This document shows, one piece after another, positions 1 through 11,134 of a stretch of DNA of 64,000 nt. Position 1 is the stretch's first letter. Each line of letters opens with the position of its first letter. The stretch comes from Batkoa obscura (Eukaryota; Entomophthoromycota; Entomophthoromycetes; Entomophthorales; Batkoaceae): contig JASVEC010000015.1 in assembly GCA_030770535.1 (NCBI GenBank), positions 1,040,916 through 1,104,915 of the forward strand. Direction: 5' to 3'. Made by a program: the position numbers and the translations under genes. A model generated the notes under the pieces. The model worked only from the letters and a program-made list of their open reading frames with translations, was not told where the DNA came from and did no database searches.

Positions 1-930
1 ATTGATTTTTTATTTTAGTTTTGACTATTTTAAAAAATTTCATAAATAAAACTCTTGTTTGACATTATTTATGATTTGATGAATCTCTTTCTAGTTTATT
101 TAAGCGGGATTCTGTAAGGGCTTTTTTATCTAATTATAAATGTACCCTTAAAAGTTAACAAACAGGACATGCATTAACAATCATTTTCTTATTGATACTC
201 ACTTGATTTGCAGATAACAAGGTGACTTTTGTTTTCAAGTATAATGTAAATTTTTGATATTTTAAAAAATATAATTTGTTGGGTATCACAAAAAAAAATC
301 AAATATTAGTATTTGAGTTTATTGTTAAATAATTAAAGTGACTTTAATTTAGTAACCTTTTAAGTAAGTCAGTTGAAATTTTATAAATATCACTCAAATT
401 CATAGATTAATATATAAAATATTTAATAATGATAGTATTAAAATAGGAGCTCTGGTAATAATAGCGGAAGACTTGAAAATTATAATATAAAAAGGAATTA
501 AACAACATTTGTTTTTATTGATTTTAGTATTATCCAAATAGCTCAGTTTTATCAAATAACAACAAACTAGTTGTCAAAATACTTAAGTTTACTATTATTT
601 ATGTATTAAAAAGTAAAATAATTTTTATGCCGAAGTCGTAAAAGTTACAAATTTATTACAAAAAGAAGCTGATCAAAATGATTGATGTTAAACAATAAAT
701 TTAAATTGACAAAAAAAGATTAGTTTATATCTTAATTGCTCTAATATATAGGGTCTATTAAATAAAAATACACGACCGTTATTTATCCATCCGCGGTATC
801 CCCTGTATTACTTATTACTTTTGTTTTATTTGGCTTAAAACGCTTTTATTTTAATTATTGATTTTAGTATAAATTTTTGGTACTTGTACATAAAAGCACA
901 AACACATGTTATAGTTAGTAAAAAACATAT
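1..930. other. AT-rich gene-free stretch
   Basis: No gene, RNA or repeat unit is recognisable in the first 930 bases. The DNA is strongly AT-rich with homopolymer runs, and open frames are short and without similarity to any family I know. Confidence 0.6.
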
Positions 931-1024
931 AGGGATGTTTTTTTGGTTTCATTATTTTCTCATTTTTAAGCGCTATTTGAGTGGAAAGATTGTTAGTAAA
1001 ATTCTTAAACACAAAAACACTCCC
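931..1024 (-). mobile_element. 98-bp-family miniature element (MITE) copy 1
   Basis: Ends AGGGATGT...ACTCCC, with ATAT on both sides (927-930 and 1025-1028) as a 4-bp target duplication. It has all family landmarks: the GGTTTC block, the TTTTAAGCGCTATTTGAGTGG core and the AAACACAAAAA block. Strand '-' marks the orientation in which the GGTTTCATT arm comes first. Confidence 0.85.
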
Positions 1025-1028
1025 ATAT

Positions 1029-2509
1029 TCATATTGTTTAACTGGATTCTGTCAAGGATCAAAATTAAAGCATTCTGTTTCCATAGACAAGTCTATAATT
1101 TTTTCAGTCTCCTGGGGAGATATGCCCAAATATTTTTTAGTCCAGTCACAGAGCCTTGTCCTAGAGGACACGACTGTATCTGTTTTAATCTCTCAAATTA
1201 AATTTCTTATCAATTAGTAGCAAAAATCCTACTAGCTATAGATCTTCCAACATTAAATTCTAATGGTATATTAATAGATTATTTAGTTCAACAAGTGACA
1301 GTTTCAATAATCTAAAATAAAATATGTTATAAAATCAATACTAAATTAAAATACTAAAGATGTGAAAAGCTAAAATAATATCACTTCAAATTAGTATTGG
1401 AAATGTTAACAAAATAAAATAATTGAAATGAAAATAATAATAAAAACTAACTAATAATATGGATCGTAATAGTTGATTAAAAGTGAAGTAAAAGTAAATT
1501 GTTAATAATACCAAAAGTAAAACTAAAACAACATCCATAGGTAATAAAAATCCAATTGAATTGAATAAGGACAAAAATAAATGTTTAACTTCATTGGTAT
1601 ATAGATGAAGGACATAATGCATCATGAAATGCTACTTAATAAAAACTTTGTATTTAATTCCAGGGTAACCTTAATTAATTGGAGTAAAGTTTTGTATGAC
1701 CAAGTATTGGGAAATGAACTATTTTGAAAGTGACCAAAATTAAAGAGCATTTTCCTCCTATTAGTTACACCTCCTGGTCCGTGGATATTTCATAAATTCC
1801 ATTAAACCTTAAAGCTATCAAATTTTTACTAAATAATTTTTCTGATAACATAATATCTAAAATAGTGAGAAAAAAATCAAATTGATATTTCAATTTTTAC
1901 AATTTGTCTATTCTTGAAAGGCCTATTATATATATCTATTATGTGTTTGAGTCTGAGATAGACTTGGGTTTGTAATTCTTACTGTAAAAAATGAATTAAA
2001 AACTTCTCATCTGTCAACAAATATATATACTCGAATTTTAACAAATTGATTTAAACTATTGAAAACATAAATACGAATTTAATAGTTATATATAATTAGA
2101 TCTGAATAACTTTCGCGTTTTATCGTTTTTGCCTCTCAAATATTATTTTCAAGTCATCCCTATCAACATCGTATCATTATGGTTTTCAATCTACTTTTGA
2201 AGTCTAAATAGAATAGGTAAAATCATTTTTATATTTAAGGGTATAAACATTTGCAATTAGATCCAATCGAATAAATTTAAACATACTCCTTTTGAGTTAT
2301 GGCTGCTGGTTTAGCAATAAATCAATAAGTTCATCGTCACTTGGAGTTTCCGAATGCGCTTTTATGTTTCAAGTGAGCATGTTTGATTAGGAGGAGATGG
2401 GGTGCTACAAAGAAATTAAAGTATGAATACATTTTTTCATAAATAATTTGGAGAAGATTTAGAAACATTACCAATTATGAAAGGGATTTGCTACTACCGT
2501 ATTATTAGC
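1029..2509. other. Gene-free AT-rich stretch
   Basis: No supported gene. A 79-codon open frame on the minus strand (1386-1625) is hydrophobic AT-codon noise. The stretch ends at the ATAT that flanks transposon copy T1. Confidence 0.55.
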
Positions 2510-2514
2510 ATATA

Positions 2515-4292
2515 GGGGTTGTTCTGAATTAGTTTCATTATTTTATCCAATTTTTGAAAAATTTTGTATTTTAAAAACTTCGCTTAAAATTCTATAAAAT
2601 CATATCTTTATTAAAATGAAAGTACCCGGACACAGTTCTAAATCATTCTATTATAGTTTATCCCGTAAGTTAGTTGAATTTCTACTAGATCTTAAATACA
2701 TGTTCTTATAAAACTTTATTGAGAAATATTTATTATCAACTGCTTTATAACCAACATTGTAGATTTATTATCAAATAAATAAACTATTTTAATGTTATAA
2801 TTACGTTATCAATATATTGCCGAGTTAATAAATAGGTGCATGCGAGGAGGGGGAGTGGTTAGCTCGAAAACTATGACCATCTTTATATAATATAAATAGT
2901 ATAATAATCTTTAATTGTTATCACAACTGCTTGCTTTTTAACTATCTATCGACTTTAGCTATTAATAGCTTAAGCAACCTTGACATTTAACAATCCATTT
3001 CTATCATTCAACAAACTACTTTACCTGCTTAGTAAATATCAAAAGTTTTAAATTCAGTTATTTTCGCAAGATAAACTGGGATTGATCTTTTAATTTCTCT
3101 GTTTTCTATAGACTTTATAATCTTAATTGGAACTATATCGCTTTTTTTGATGTATCAGATACTGGATAACAATGTAGTTTATTGTTATGTTTAATAAAGT
3201 GTAAATACTTCTTAATGCCCTGCATCTTTATTACTCTTTTTGTATTTCTGTTTCTTTTATACTTTTTAAAAATTATATCCGTTTTCCCGTTATTAACAGT
3301 CGAGTTATTAATTTTATTATGCTCGCAAATAAAAGCTCCTGTAGAGATTAAATCGACTAAACAATCTCCTGCATATGCTGAATCATGATTCAATATTTCA
3401 GATAAATAATCAAAGTAAACTTTGCCTATTGTTTTATCATTTAAATATAAAACACTAAAACCTAATACTGATATAGCTTGTTTATTATAATGATCTAGAT
3501 TTATTGAATCTGGTCTTGTTCCTATTTCCATATTTTGTTTAAAATCTAAAACCATTATACAACTTTTATTATTTGATTTTTTAATAGTTTCATTAAATGT
3601 GTTTTTTTGATTATCAACACATAATTTATGTAATTTATATAATTTTTCTTCTTCGTTGAAAACTTCTTCTATCTCTGCTTTGTTTTTTGCTGTATTTATT
3701 TTATTTTCAAATAACTTTTTTCTAACTGTATACTGGGTTACATATATTACATAGATCCGTTTTTCTTGCTGGATTTTTGAAATTACCTGGTATATATTTA
3801 AAGAACGTTGACCTAGCTACTGCTTTATCTCTTAGATCATTCAAATATTTACTGTATATCATCCTTCTACTTTTATTTGATATGTATATATATTATTTGA
3901 TGAGTATTTTACTATCATTATTTTTTTATTGAATCTTGATGAAATAGTTGGATCATTTAGTAAATATTGTATAATAGTTTCAATTTGGTCATCTTTAATT
4001 TTTTTTATATTTTTAATAATAGGTTGTAACGTTGATATTTTATTATTATTACTTATTTTTGAATAATCATTTTGATTTCTGTTTATATTAAACCCAAAAC
4101 TCTTACATTCATCAAAAGAATATACTGAAGCTATAGTTGATAATAACTCTACTTGTTAATTTTTATTTTTTTTAAATAAAGAGATTTAATTTAGGCTTTT
4201 TAATTTTAACTGTCACGTTAAAGAGAGCAGATTTAAAATTTTAAAGTTTGGATTAACTTCTAAGTTCTAAAACCAATTTGGGGGATAATCCC
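2515..4292 (-). mobile_element. Sola-like DNA transposon copy T1, internally deleted
   Basis: The left end reads GGGGTTGTTCTGAATTAG and the right end ...GGGGGATAATCCC. ATAT flanks it at 2510-2513 (one extra base before the terminus) and 4293-4296. The minus strand encodes pieces of the same transposase as T5; the longest open piece (3133-3555) covers the DFKQN motif and, after a deletion, the C-terminus. Two internal deletions are visible against T5. One removes about 260 bp of catalytic core at about 3336, including the WADTG and AEHHGKS motifs. The other joins the middle of the coding region to the 5' leader near 4165 and removes the N-terminal part. It also shares a one-base insertion with T3 near 3745. 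It cannot encode a working enzyme and is an older, non-autonomous copy. Confidence 0.85.
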
Positions 4293-4458
4293 ATATAATT
4301 ATGCCCACCTTGGATTTTATGTAGATTTAAATACTAAATATATAAAGTAAAATTATCACCAGAATTTCACAAACCAAACAAACCTCTATAGCCATTATTT
4401 ATGGATTTCTGGTTTTAACTTTTATTGATTTATATTCATCTGGCAGTGCAGATGTACA

Positions 4459-4556
4459 CAGAATGTGTTTTTTGTTTAAGGGTTTTACCAACAACCTTTC
4501 CACTCAAATAGCGCTTAAAAAATGGAAAAAGTAATGAAACCAAAAAAACATCCTCC
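4459..4556 (+). mobile_element. MITE copy 2 (left end worn)
   Basis: Core and right end match the family (CTCAAATAGCGCTTAAAA, then AACATCCTCCC), but the left terminus is degraded to GAATGTGTTTTTTG. The right flank is TATAT; the left duplication is not clear. This is an old copy. Confidence 0.7.
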
Positions 4557-7494
4557 CTATATTTAAAAAGAATGGAAACCTGAATAAATATCTTTTATTG
4601 ACTCTCAGTATAGAACGCATAAGCATCATTATATAGTGTGGTAAGTATTGGAGAGTTGCTAATATGATTAATATTGATACATTTGTGACTGCTGATCTTG
4701 AGAATATGTCTTTTAATGATAGAGTACATAAGTCATTTTCATTTTCAAATATCGAAAAGGCTTTAAAACAAATATTAAACTTGTTTTTGTTAAGTAATAA
4801 TAAGTTATATTTTAAGATGATTTTAAAATATATATGTTTATAAAATTATAATATAGATTAATAAATATTTGAAGTCTTAAACACATTTGAAAGATCTAAT
4901 AAAAGTTTTTACTGATAAAAAAATCAAAATTAAAATATTACTTACTATTTTAGATAAAATAAAGTTGATATCAAAAAACTGTTTTTTTATTTATCTAATA
5001 TATACATAATACTAAGCCATCATCATCATATTGCGCCCCTTTTTCTTTTGCTTTAAAATTTAAAATTTAAAATAAAATATATCTATAAACTGTACTGTGT
5101 GTAACCTTAGTTTTTAGCTAAAAAGTTTAGGATGTTTTTTTACAGCCTCTGTTGTTTTAGTGTCAACAACATGATTGATCAGGTTATAAGTGTTATCAAT
5201 TTAAAATGAGAATCATAATATCCATGACATTAAGCTTTTCAAATTCTTATTTTTCAGTCTTTATTTTTTACCAAGCTTTAAAAAAATGTCACTTTACACT
5301 TATACCCAAAACGTATTTATATTTATTATTAGTTTCAAATTCTTGATGGTTAACTTCATTAAATTCTTAATGTAATTCAATAGTCGGAGTAAAAAAAATC
5401 CTTACACTACATAATACATTTCAAAATGAATTTAGCCAGTTTACAGTACTGGGGGCCATGTATTAATATTCACTTACTCTAAATACCGCACAGTTTTAGT
5501 TTTAAAGATGAGAGAGCTATATTAATATGAATTGTTTTTCTTAAAGAATGACTATTTGTAAATTAAATATCTAAAAACGTTGATTCAATGTAAACAAAAA
5601 ATCGTCTTGATTTTGTAATATTATTAAAAGTAATAAATTTAAGTTATTCAAATAAAGTCGATTGAATAAACGTTTAATCATTTCAAGATCAGGTTTTTTC
5701 GTCTATTATAAACTTTATAATATTATATATATTCTACTAGGTTATAATACATATGTATTAATTCTTTTGAGTTCTGAATTGCTATTAATTTCGAAAAAAA
5801 CTTCCCAGATAGATATCTATACTTCGTTATTTATTGGAACTAAGTAATTTTAATTATTTGTAACAATATTTAGCTAAAATGTCACATGTTAATGATATTA
5901 GAAATAACTTTTTACAATTAAAAATTAAATTCATGTTTTTTTGATGAATCTTTAAGTTCCTTTTAAAATTATTTCCATATCCTCTCTTCTGTTTTATTGC
6001 CAATTAATACCATATCATTAGCCGTCAAGTGGTTTATCTAAACTAAATATACTTGTACCTAAACCTCCCTATTTTAAAGTTCAATTTAACAATGTATCAA
6101 TCAACATAATCGATCACAATAGGGGTAGCGAGATCCTCCTGCTCCAGTGCATATATTGATATTGGAGTATACTCATCGATATGGCCATAAAAAGCTTTGG
6201 TTTTATAGTTTCTATGTGTAAAACAAGCTAATAAATTTCTAGATTGATGAATTCTCGCAAAGTTTAAGCCTTAAGCTTTAATTAAAGATTCCCTAAGTTT
6301 ACAGAATGTTAACCTCAGAAATATCTAAAGAAATAATAATGGATTTGTTTTGATATTTAAATGCATTTATTATATCAATCAATCATAAAATTAAAATTGC
6401 TCAATAATGAATTTTCCCTTTTTGGTAAATAAACAAAATTTGTATAAAAATATCCCCTCTCCATTGTTGAACGAAATACTTTGAGGGATCTCTCCTATTG
6501 ACTAAAACTGAAAACAATAATTTTAAAAGGGTTTCTAATAAAAAAGCTATTGGTCTAAAGCAATTGTTACACATCCAACTAAATTTTATCTTTCATGTAT
6601 GAGCTAATTTCTAACTTTTTTATAAATTGTATTTGGAAAGTACTTCGATTTTATTATATTAATTGATTAAACCAAGTTTGATAAAGTACACTATTTGAAT
6701 ACTTTTTTCCAAAACACTATTTCAAAAATGGTTGTAAATTTTTATTACGGATGTTTAGCTTTATCACATTTGTAAATAGTCTATAAGTTGTTTTACAAAA
6801 AGGTCTTGGGCTTTAATATGAAATTTTCTTTAAGTGAATTCTACAGTGTTTTACTAAAAGCTATAAAACATGTATATTATATCAAAAAAGATAATCGTAT
6901 TACAATTTACAATTAATGTCTATCAATGTCCTGGTATTTATTTGTTTCAATTTCTTGCTATGTTTAAATTTTGTCTAATGTATGTACTTTCCTATTTCTA
7001 TTATAAAACAATGATGTTCGCTAAATTTTGTATATAATTAATTGAACTTGCTTTGTTTATTTTAGTCTTTTAATATGCTAATGATTCTGTGGTTTCTTTC
7101 TTTTTTGCTCTACTGGTTGTTTATTTATTGTATTGGCTATCGTTTTACTCTACTATTATATTTGAAAGTTCAATCCAGTTTATATTATAGAGCACTTTCC
7201 GACTTTTTATCACTTATATCCCCTTGAGTATAATATTGAACTTTTCTCAACTAATTCCTTTCTAAAACTTGACTCAAACCAACCCCCATGGTAAGTCTAA
7301 AATACATATTAATATATTTGATGAAAAGTGTTCATACCATTTTATTAATTGTAGCCTTATAAATAGATATTTAAATTTTCATACACTAACTAGACCACAA
7401 TCTATTAAACTCTTAGATTAGGAAAATAGTACATTAAAAATTAACATTTTTAGTTATAAAGTTGATTGATTTAATAAGCAATATTCAATATGTA
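4557..7494. other. 2.9-kb gene-free stretch
   Basis: I find no gene, RNA gene or member of the two repeat families here. Open frames are short (61 codons at most) and rich in Ile, Leu, Tyr and Asn, as expected by chance at this base composition. Confidence 0.5.
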
Positions 7495-8575
7495 GGGTAT
7501 AATATATCTGAATTTTTGGTTTCATTATTTTATCCAATTTTTAAATATTTTCTATTTTGTTTTAAAAACTTTGCTTAAAATTCTATAAAATCAAATTTTC
7601 TCATCAAAACAAAAGTATCCGGGGATACAGCTCTAAATCATTATATTATAGCTTATACTGTAGGTTAGTTATTTCTAATAGATGAGGCTGTATTTTTGTG
7701 CTTAAGAATTTTACCAACAAATTTTTCACTCAAATAGCACTTAGAAGATGAAAAAGTGATGAAGCCAAAAAAAGCATCCCCAGAGAGAGATCTTAAATAT
7801 CCACACCATTATAATAAACCTTTATTGGGAAATATTTATTGTTGGTTAGCGAATACCTGAACGAGGGGAAGTAATTAGTCCTAGAGCTATGATTAACTAT
7901 CCCGATGTAATGCAACCAATATAATAACAGTTTTTACTTAATATTATAGCTAACTTCTTAGTAAATATCGATAATTTTAAATTCTTTGTTATTTTTGTAG
8001 GGTAAGAAGCTGGGATTGATCTTTTAATTTTTCTGTTTTACATAAACTCTATAACTTTAATTGGAGCTATATCGCTTTTTTTGATGTATCAGATACTGGA
8101 TAACAATGTAGTTTATTGTTATGTTTAATAAAGTGTAAATACTTCTTAATGCCCTGCATCTTTATTACTCTTTTTGTATTTCTGTTTCTTTTATACTTTT
8201 TAAAAATCATATCTGTTTTCCCATTATTAACTTAACAGTCGAGTTATTAATTTTATTATGCTCGCAAATAAAAGCCTCAAATCTTGGAATTAATTGATTA
8301 ATGTCTTCTATTTTGCCTAATGCTTCAAAACTACTTTTCCATTTTGAAAGGTTCCCAAAATGTCCATCAACTATACTTTTTCCATGATGCTCAGCAAAAA
8401 AATTAAGACCAATATTTAAACTACTCTTTATTTTATGGATTTCTTTAAATATATAGTGTAGAAACTCTTGGGATCTAAAACGATTTCCTGTATCTGCCCA
8501 TATATTGATTTTTGTAAACTTTTTAAATAAAAGCTCTGTAGAGATCAAATTGATTAAACAATCTCCTGTATATAT
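7495..8575 (-). mobile_element. Sola-like transposon copy T2, truncated
   Basis: A worn left terminus (GGGTATAATATATCTGAATT) is followed by the conserved TTTCATTATTTTATCC arm. Minus-strand transposase sequence then runs from the C-terminus up to the IWADTG region (open at 8207-8548, holding WADTG and AEHHGKS with the following VDGHFG). Unlike T1 and T3 it keeps the catalytic-core segment. Homology stops at an ATAT corresponding to the GCATATGC site, where a different transposon-end fragment begins at 8576. The N-terminal half is absent. A MITE (7684-7781) lies in its left arm. Confidence 0.75.
7684..7781 (+). mobile_element. MITE copy 3 inside T2
   Basis: Starts GAGGCTGT and ends GCATCCCC. 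The left flank is AGAT and the right flank AGAGAGAGATC, where the undisturbed transposon sequence has CTAGATCTTAAAT, so the target was AGAT with some later change. It lies in the left arm of T2 and so postdates it. Confidence 0.75.
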
Positions 8576-8881
8576 GATCGTCCTAATTAATCTCAGAATT
8601 TACTTAGAAGTTAATCCAAACTCTAAGATTTTAAATCTACGTCTTTAACGCGACAGTTAAATTTAAAAAGCCTAAATTAAATCTCTTTATTTAAAACCTA
8701 TTTTAATTGTTTCCTTCTCTTTTAAATAGTTAATTTTTCTAACTATATGTTTTATGTTATTTCTGTTAAATGTTTAATAAGTGTATTTATATAAGTATAT
8801 AGCTGTATATTATACATTTGTTAAACATTTGACAGGAATAACATAAAACATATAGTTGGAAAAATCGATTTGGACAACCCC
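8576..8881 (+). mobile_element. Transposon-end derivative (~306 bp) with internal palindrome
   Basis: It starts as the right (5'-leader) end of the transposon, with CGTCCTAATT and the subterminal CTTAGAAGTTAATCC block. It runs into the leader, reverses around about 8800, and ends TTTGGACAACCCC. The arms at about 8740-8777 and 8820-8860 (core AACTATATGTTTTATG and its complement) form a long hairpin. No coding sequence is present. Flanks are ATAT on the left and AAAT on the right, so a matched duplication is not seen. It looks like a fold-back, non-autonomous derivative. Confidence 0.65.
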
Positions 8882-9206
8882 AAATAGTTATTTATAAAAA
8901 CAGCTAGACAGATCCTAGATAGCTTATTAAGTTTATTTAGATTTTAATAATCTTTACTTAATCTGCATACTATACTAAAGCCTATAATTTTATAATTTTA
9001 AAGCCTATTTAGCCAAATAGCTTTCATTCAGCATTATAACTAAATATAGTTTATTTTAGAGAAACATGGTTGATCATAAAAATAGTGTTGTAGAATATAT
9101 AGTTTAAATACTTTTATAGTATGAATAATTGAAAAGTGTTTTTTTCTGCTATAGTATGATTTTTTTATGTGTTTCAATAAAGTTTTAAAAGTATGAGCTA
9201 TTATAT

Positions 9207-9303
9207 GGTGATGTTTTTGATTTCATTACTTTTCCATCTTTTAAAAGCCCTATTTGAGCGGAAAAATTGTTAGCAAAATTCCTAAACAAAAAGATACATC
9301 CCG
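9207..9303 (-). mobile_element. MITE copy 4
   Basis: Starts GGTGATGT and ends ACATCCCG. ATAT duplications lie at 9203-9206 and 9304-9307. Core reads CCTATTTGAGCGGAAAAATTG. Confidence 0.85.
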
Positions 9304-9830
9304 ATATATTTGTAATTACTGTCATCAAGTTAACAAAACACTTTTAGCTGCAGTTAAAATAACATTGGTATACAAAGAAAAAGGCTTTGAAAAGCTTAAA
9401 AACATTAATACCTAGGGACATTAAACAGCTTATTAATGCTTGATTTTTTTCTTTAATAATTAAAATAATAGAATGGCTTAAGTTTAAAAAACCCTTTGTA
9501 AATCTTTGGCAATAATTTATTAATCTAAGGAATACTTGTATTTCTATCATAATTAAAAACTCTTTTATTGCATCTGATTTATTGGAAACAAAGGCTAAAC
9601 TTTCACCAAAGGCCTAAAATAAAATAACCTAAAAATTCCAGGCTAATTTAAAAAAAATGAATCATTTGGTTCTAATTTTAAGTTAGCTTGACAAGGCTAT
9701 TTAAATGCTACTTTAGGCTCAGGTTAAGTAATCTATGGAAGTCTCTAAAAACACGTTCAAGTTATTTAAATAACTTGATATATAGAAGCTTGAAATCATT
9801 TAATATATTATCTATAAGATATTAAAATAT

Positions 9831-9925
9831 GGGGGTGTTTTTTTGACTTCACTTTTTCCTTTTTTTAAACGCCATTTGAGCGGAAAAATTCTTAGTAAAA
9901 TCCTTATACGTAAAAATACATCTCC
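9831..9925 (-). mobile_element. MITE copy 5
   Basis: Starts GGGGGTGTTTTTTTGACTTC and ends ACATCTCC. ATAT lies at 9827-9830 and 9926-9929. Confidence 0.85.
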
Positions 9926-10036
9926 ATATAGCAAAAGCATTTAAAAGGCCTTATAGCATCTTAGCTGGTTAAAATAGCCTTTTGAAAGCAATTAAAGTGA
10001 ATTTCTACCTTAAGTTCAGACTGAGATTCATAATAT

Positions 10037-10133
10037 GGGGCTGTTTTTTTTGGTTTCATTATTTTTCCATTTTTTAAGCGCTATTTGAGTGGAAAATTTG
10101 TTAGTAAAATTCTTAAACACAAAAATACATCCC
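10037..10133 (-). mobile_element. MITE copy 6
   Basis: Starts GGGGCTGTTTTTTTTGGTTT after ATAT (10033-10036) and ends ACATCCC. The right flank is TAGC, so the right-hand duplication is lost. The initial GGGGCTGT is identical to the right terminus of the autonomous transposon. Confidence 0.8.
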
Positions 10134-10677
10134 TAGCGTTTTTCTCAATAAGCAAAATTTAGTTATTAAGGGCTTTTTCATAAACTTGAGATTTTTTTAG
10201 TATTGTTTTTCGTATAAACTATATCAACTTATTGACTTCTAAAAATGTTGATGTTTTTTAGTAGTATTAGCAAGCAATGACTCGATAGCCTTATTTATAT
10301 TATTATTTAAAATTTTAGGCATAATTAGAGGTCTCAATTATAAAATACTTTTTATATTGTATATAAAGATAAAACTCTTTAAGTGTACCCATAATAAGAT
10401 TTTAGTCTAGTACTACTTATGATTTAGCTGATATTAGTAAATTTTTAGAGAAAATAATAAAAGTTTCAGACTACCTTGTATGCTATATCTGGATATTGAT
10501 AAATCATAGATTATAATATGCAAAAAGTAATACTAACTAATTTGTTATTAATTTAATAGCTTATTATATAGTATTCAAAGATTTTATTGATTATAATGTT
10601 AATAGCTGAGTTCCGTTAGCTTATTGTAGTATATTAAAGTAAATTGACCTAACACTTTTAAGATGTTTTAATTATAT

Positions 10678-10775
10678 GGGGGTGTTTTTTTTGACTTCTT
10701 TATTTTTCTATCTTTTAAGCGCTATTTAAGCGGAAAAATTGGTAGTAAAATTGTTGGACATAACAATACACCCCT
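10678..10775 (-). mobile_element. MITE copy 7
   Basis: Starts GGGGGTGTTTTTTTTGACTT, ends ACACCCCT. ATAT lies at 10674-10677 and 10776-10779. Confidence 0.85.
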
Positions 10776-11039
10776 ATATAATAGTTGGGAACTATGTTTT
10801 ATAAAGAATTTAGTATCTAAAAGGAAGTCATAATTTTTGCTTTCTAATATTATTACTCGAAAAGCTAAAACTAGCTTTCAAACTTAAAAACTGATAAATA
10901 TGCCTTTTCTTTTAATGCTCTATCAAACGATTTAGTATAAAATTGATAAAGGGTTTATTATTTAATATTATATATATTTTTATAAATTACCATATTAATC
11001 TAAATATAATTAGTAGAATTAGCTTTAGCATCAAAATCT

Positions 11040-11134
11040 GGAGATGTTTTTTGATTTCATTGTTTTTCCATTTTTAAGCACTATTTGAGTGGGAAGATTA
11101 TTAGTAAAATTCTTAAACACAAAAAAGCACCCCC
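11040..11134 (-). mobile_element. MITE copy 8
   Basis: Starts GGAGATGTTTTTTGATTTCA, ends GCACCCCC. Flanks are ATCT and ATTA, so the duplication has decayed or an unusual target was used. Confidence 0.75.

Noticed and set aside
884-1217. Open frames of 105 and 78 codons on the plus strand
   Set aside because: They run across MITE copy 1 and translate its terminal repeats; no domain.
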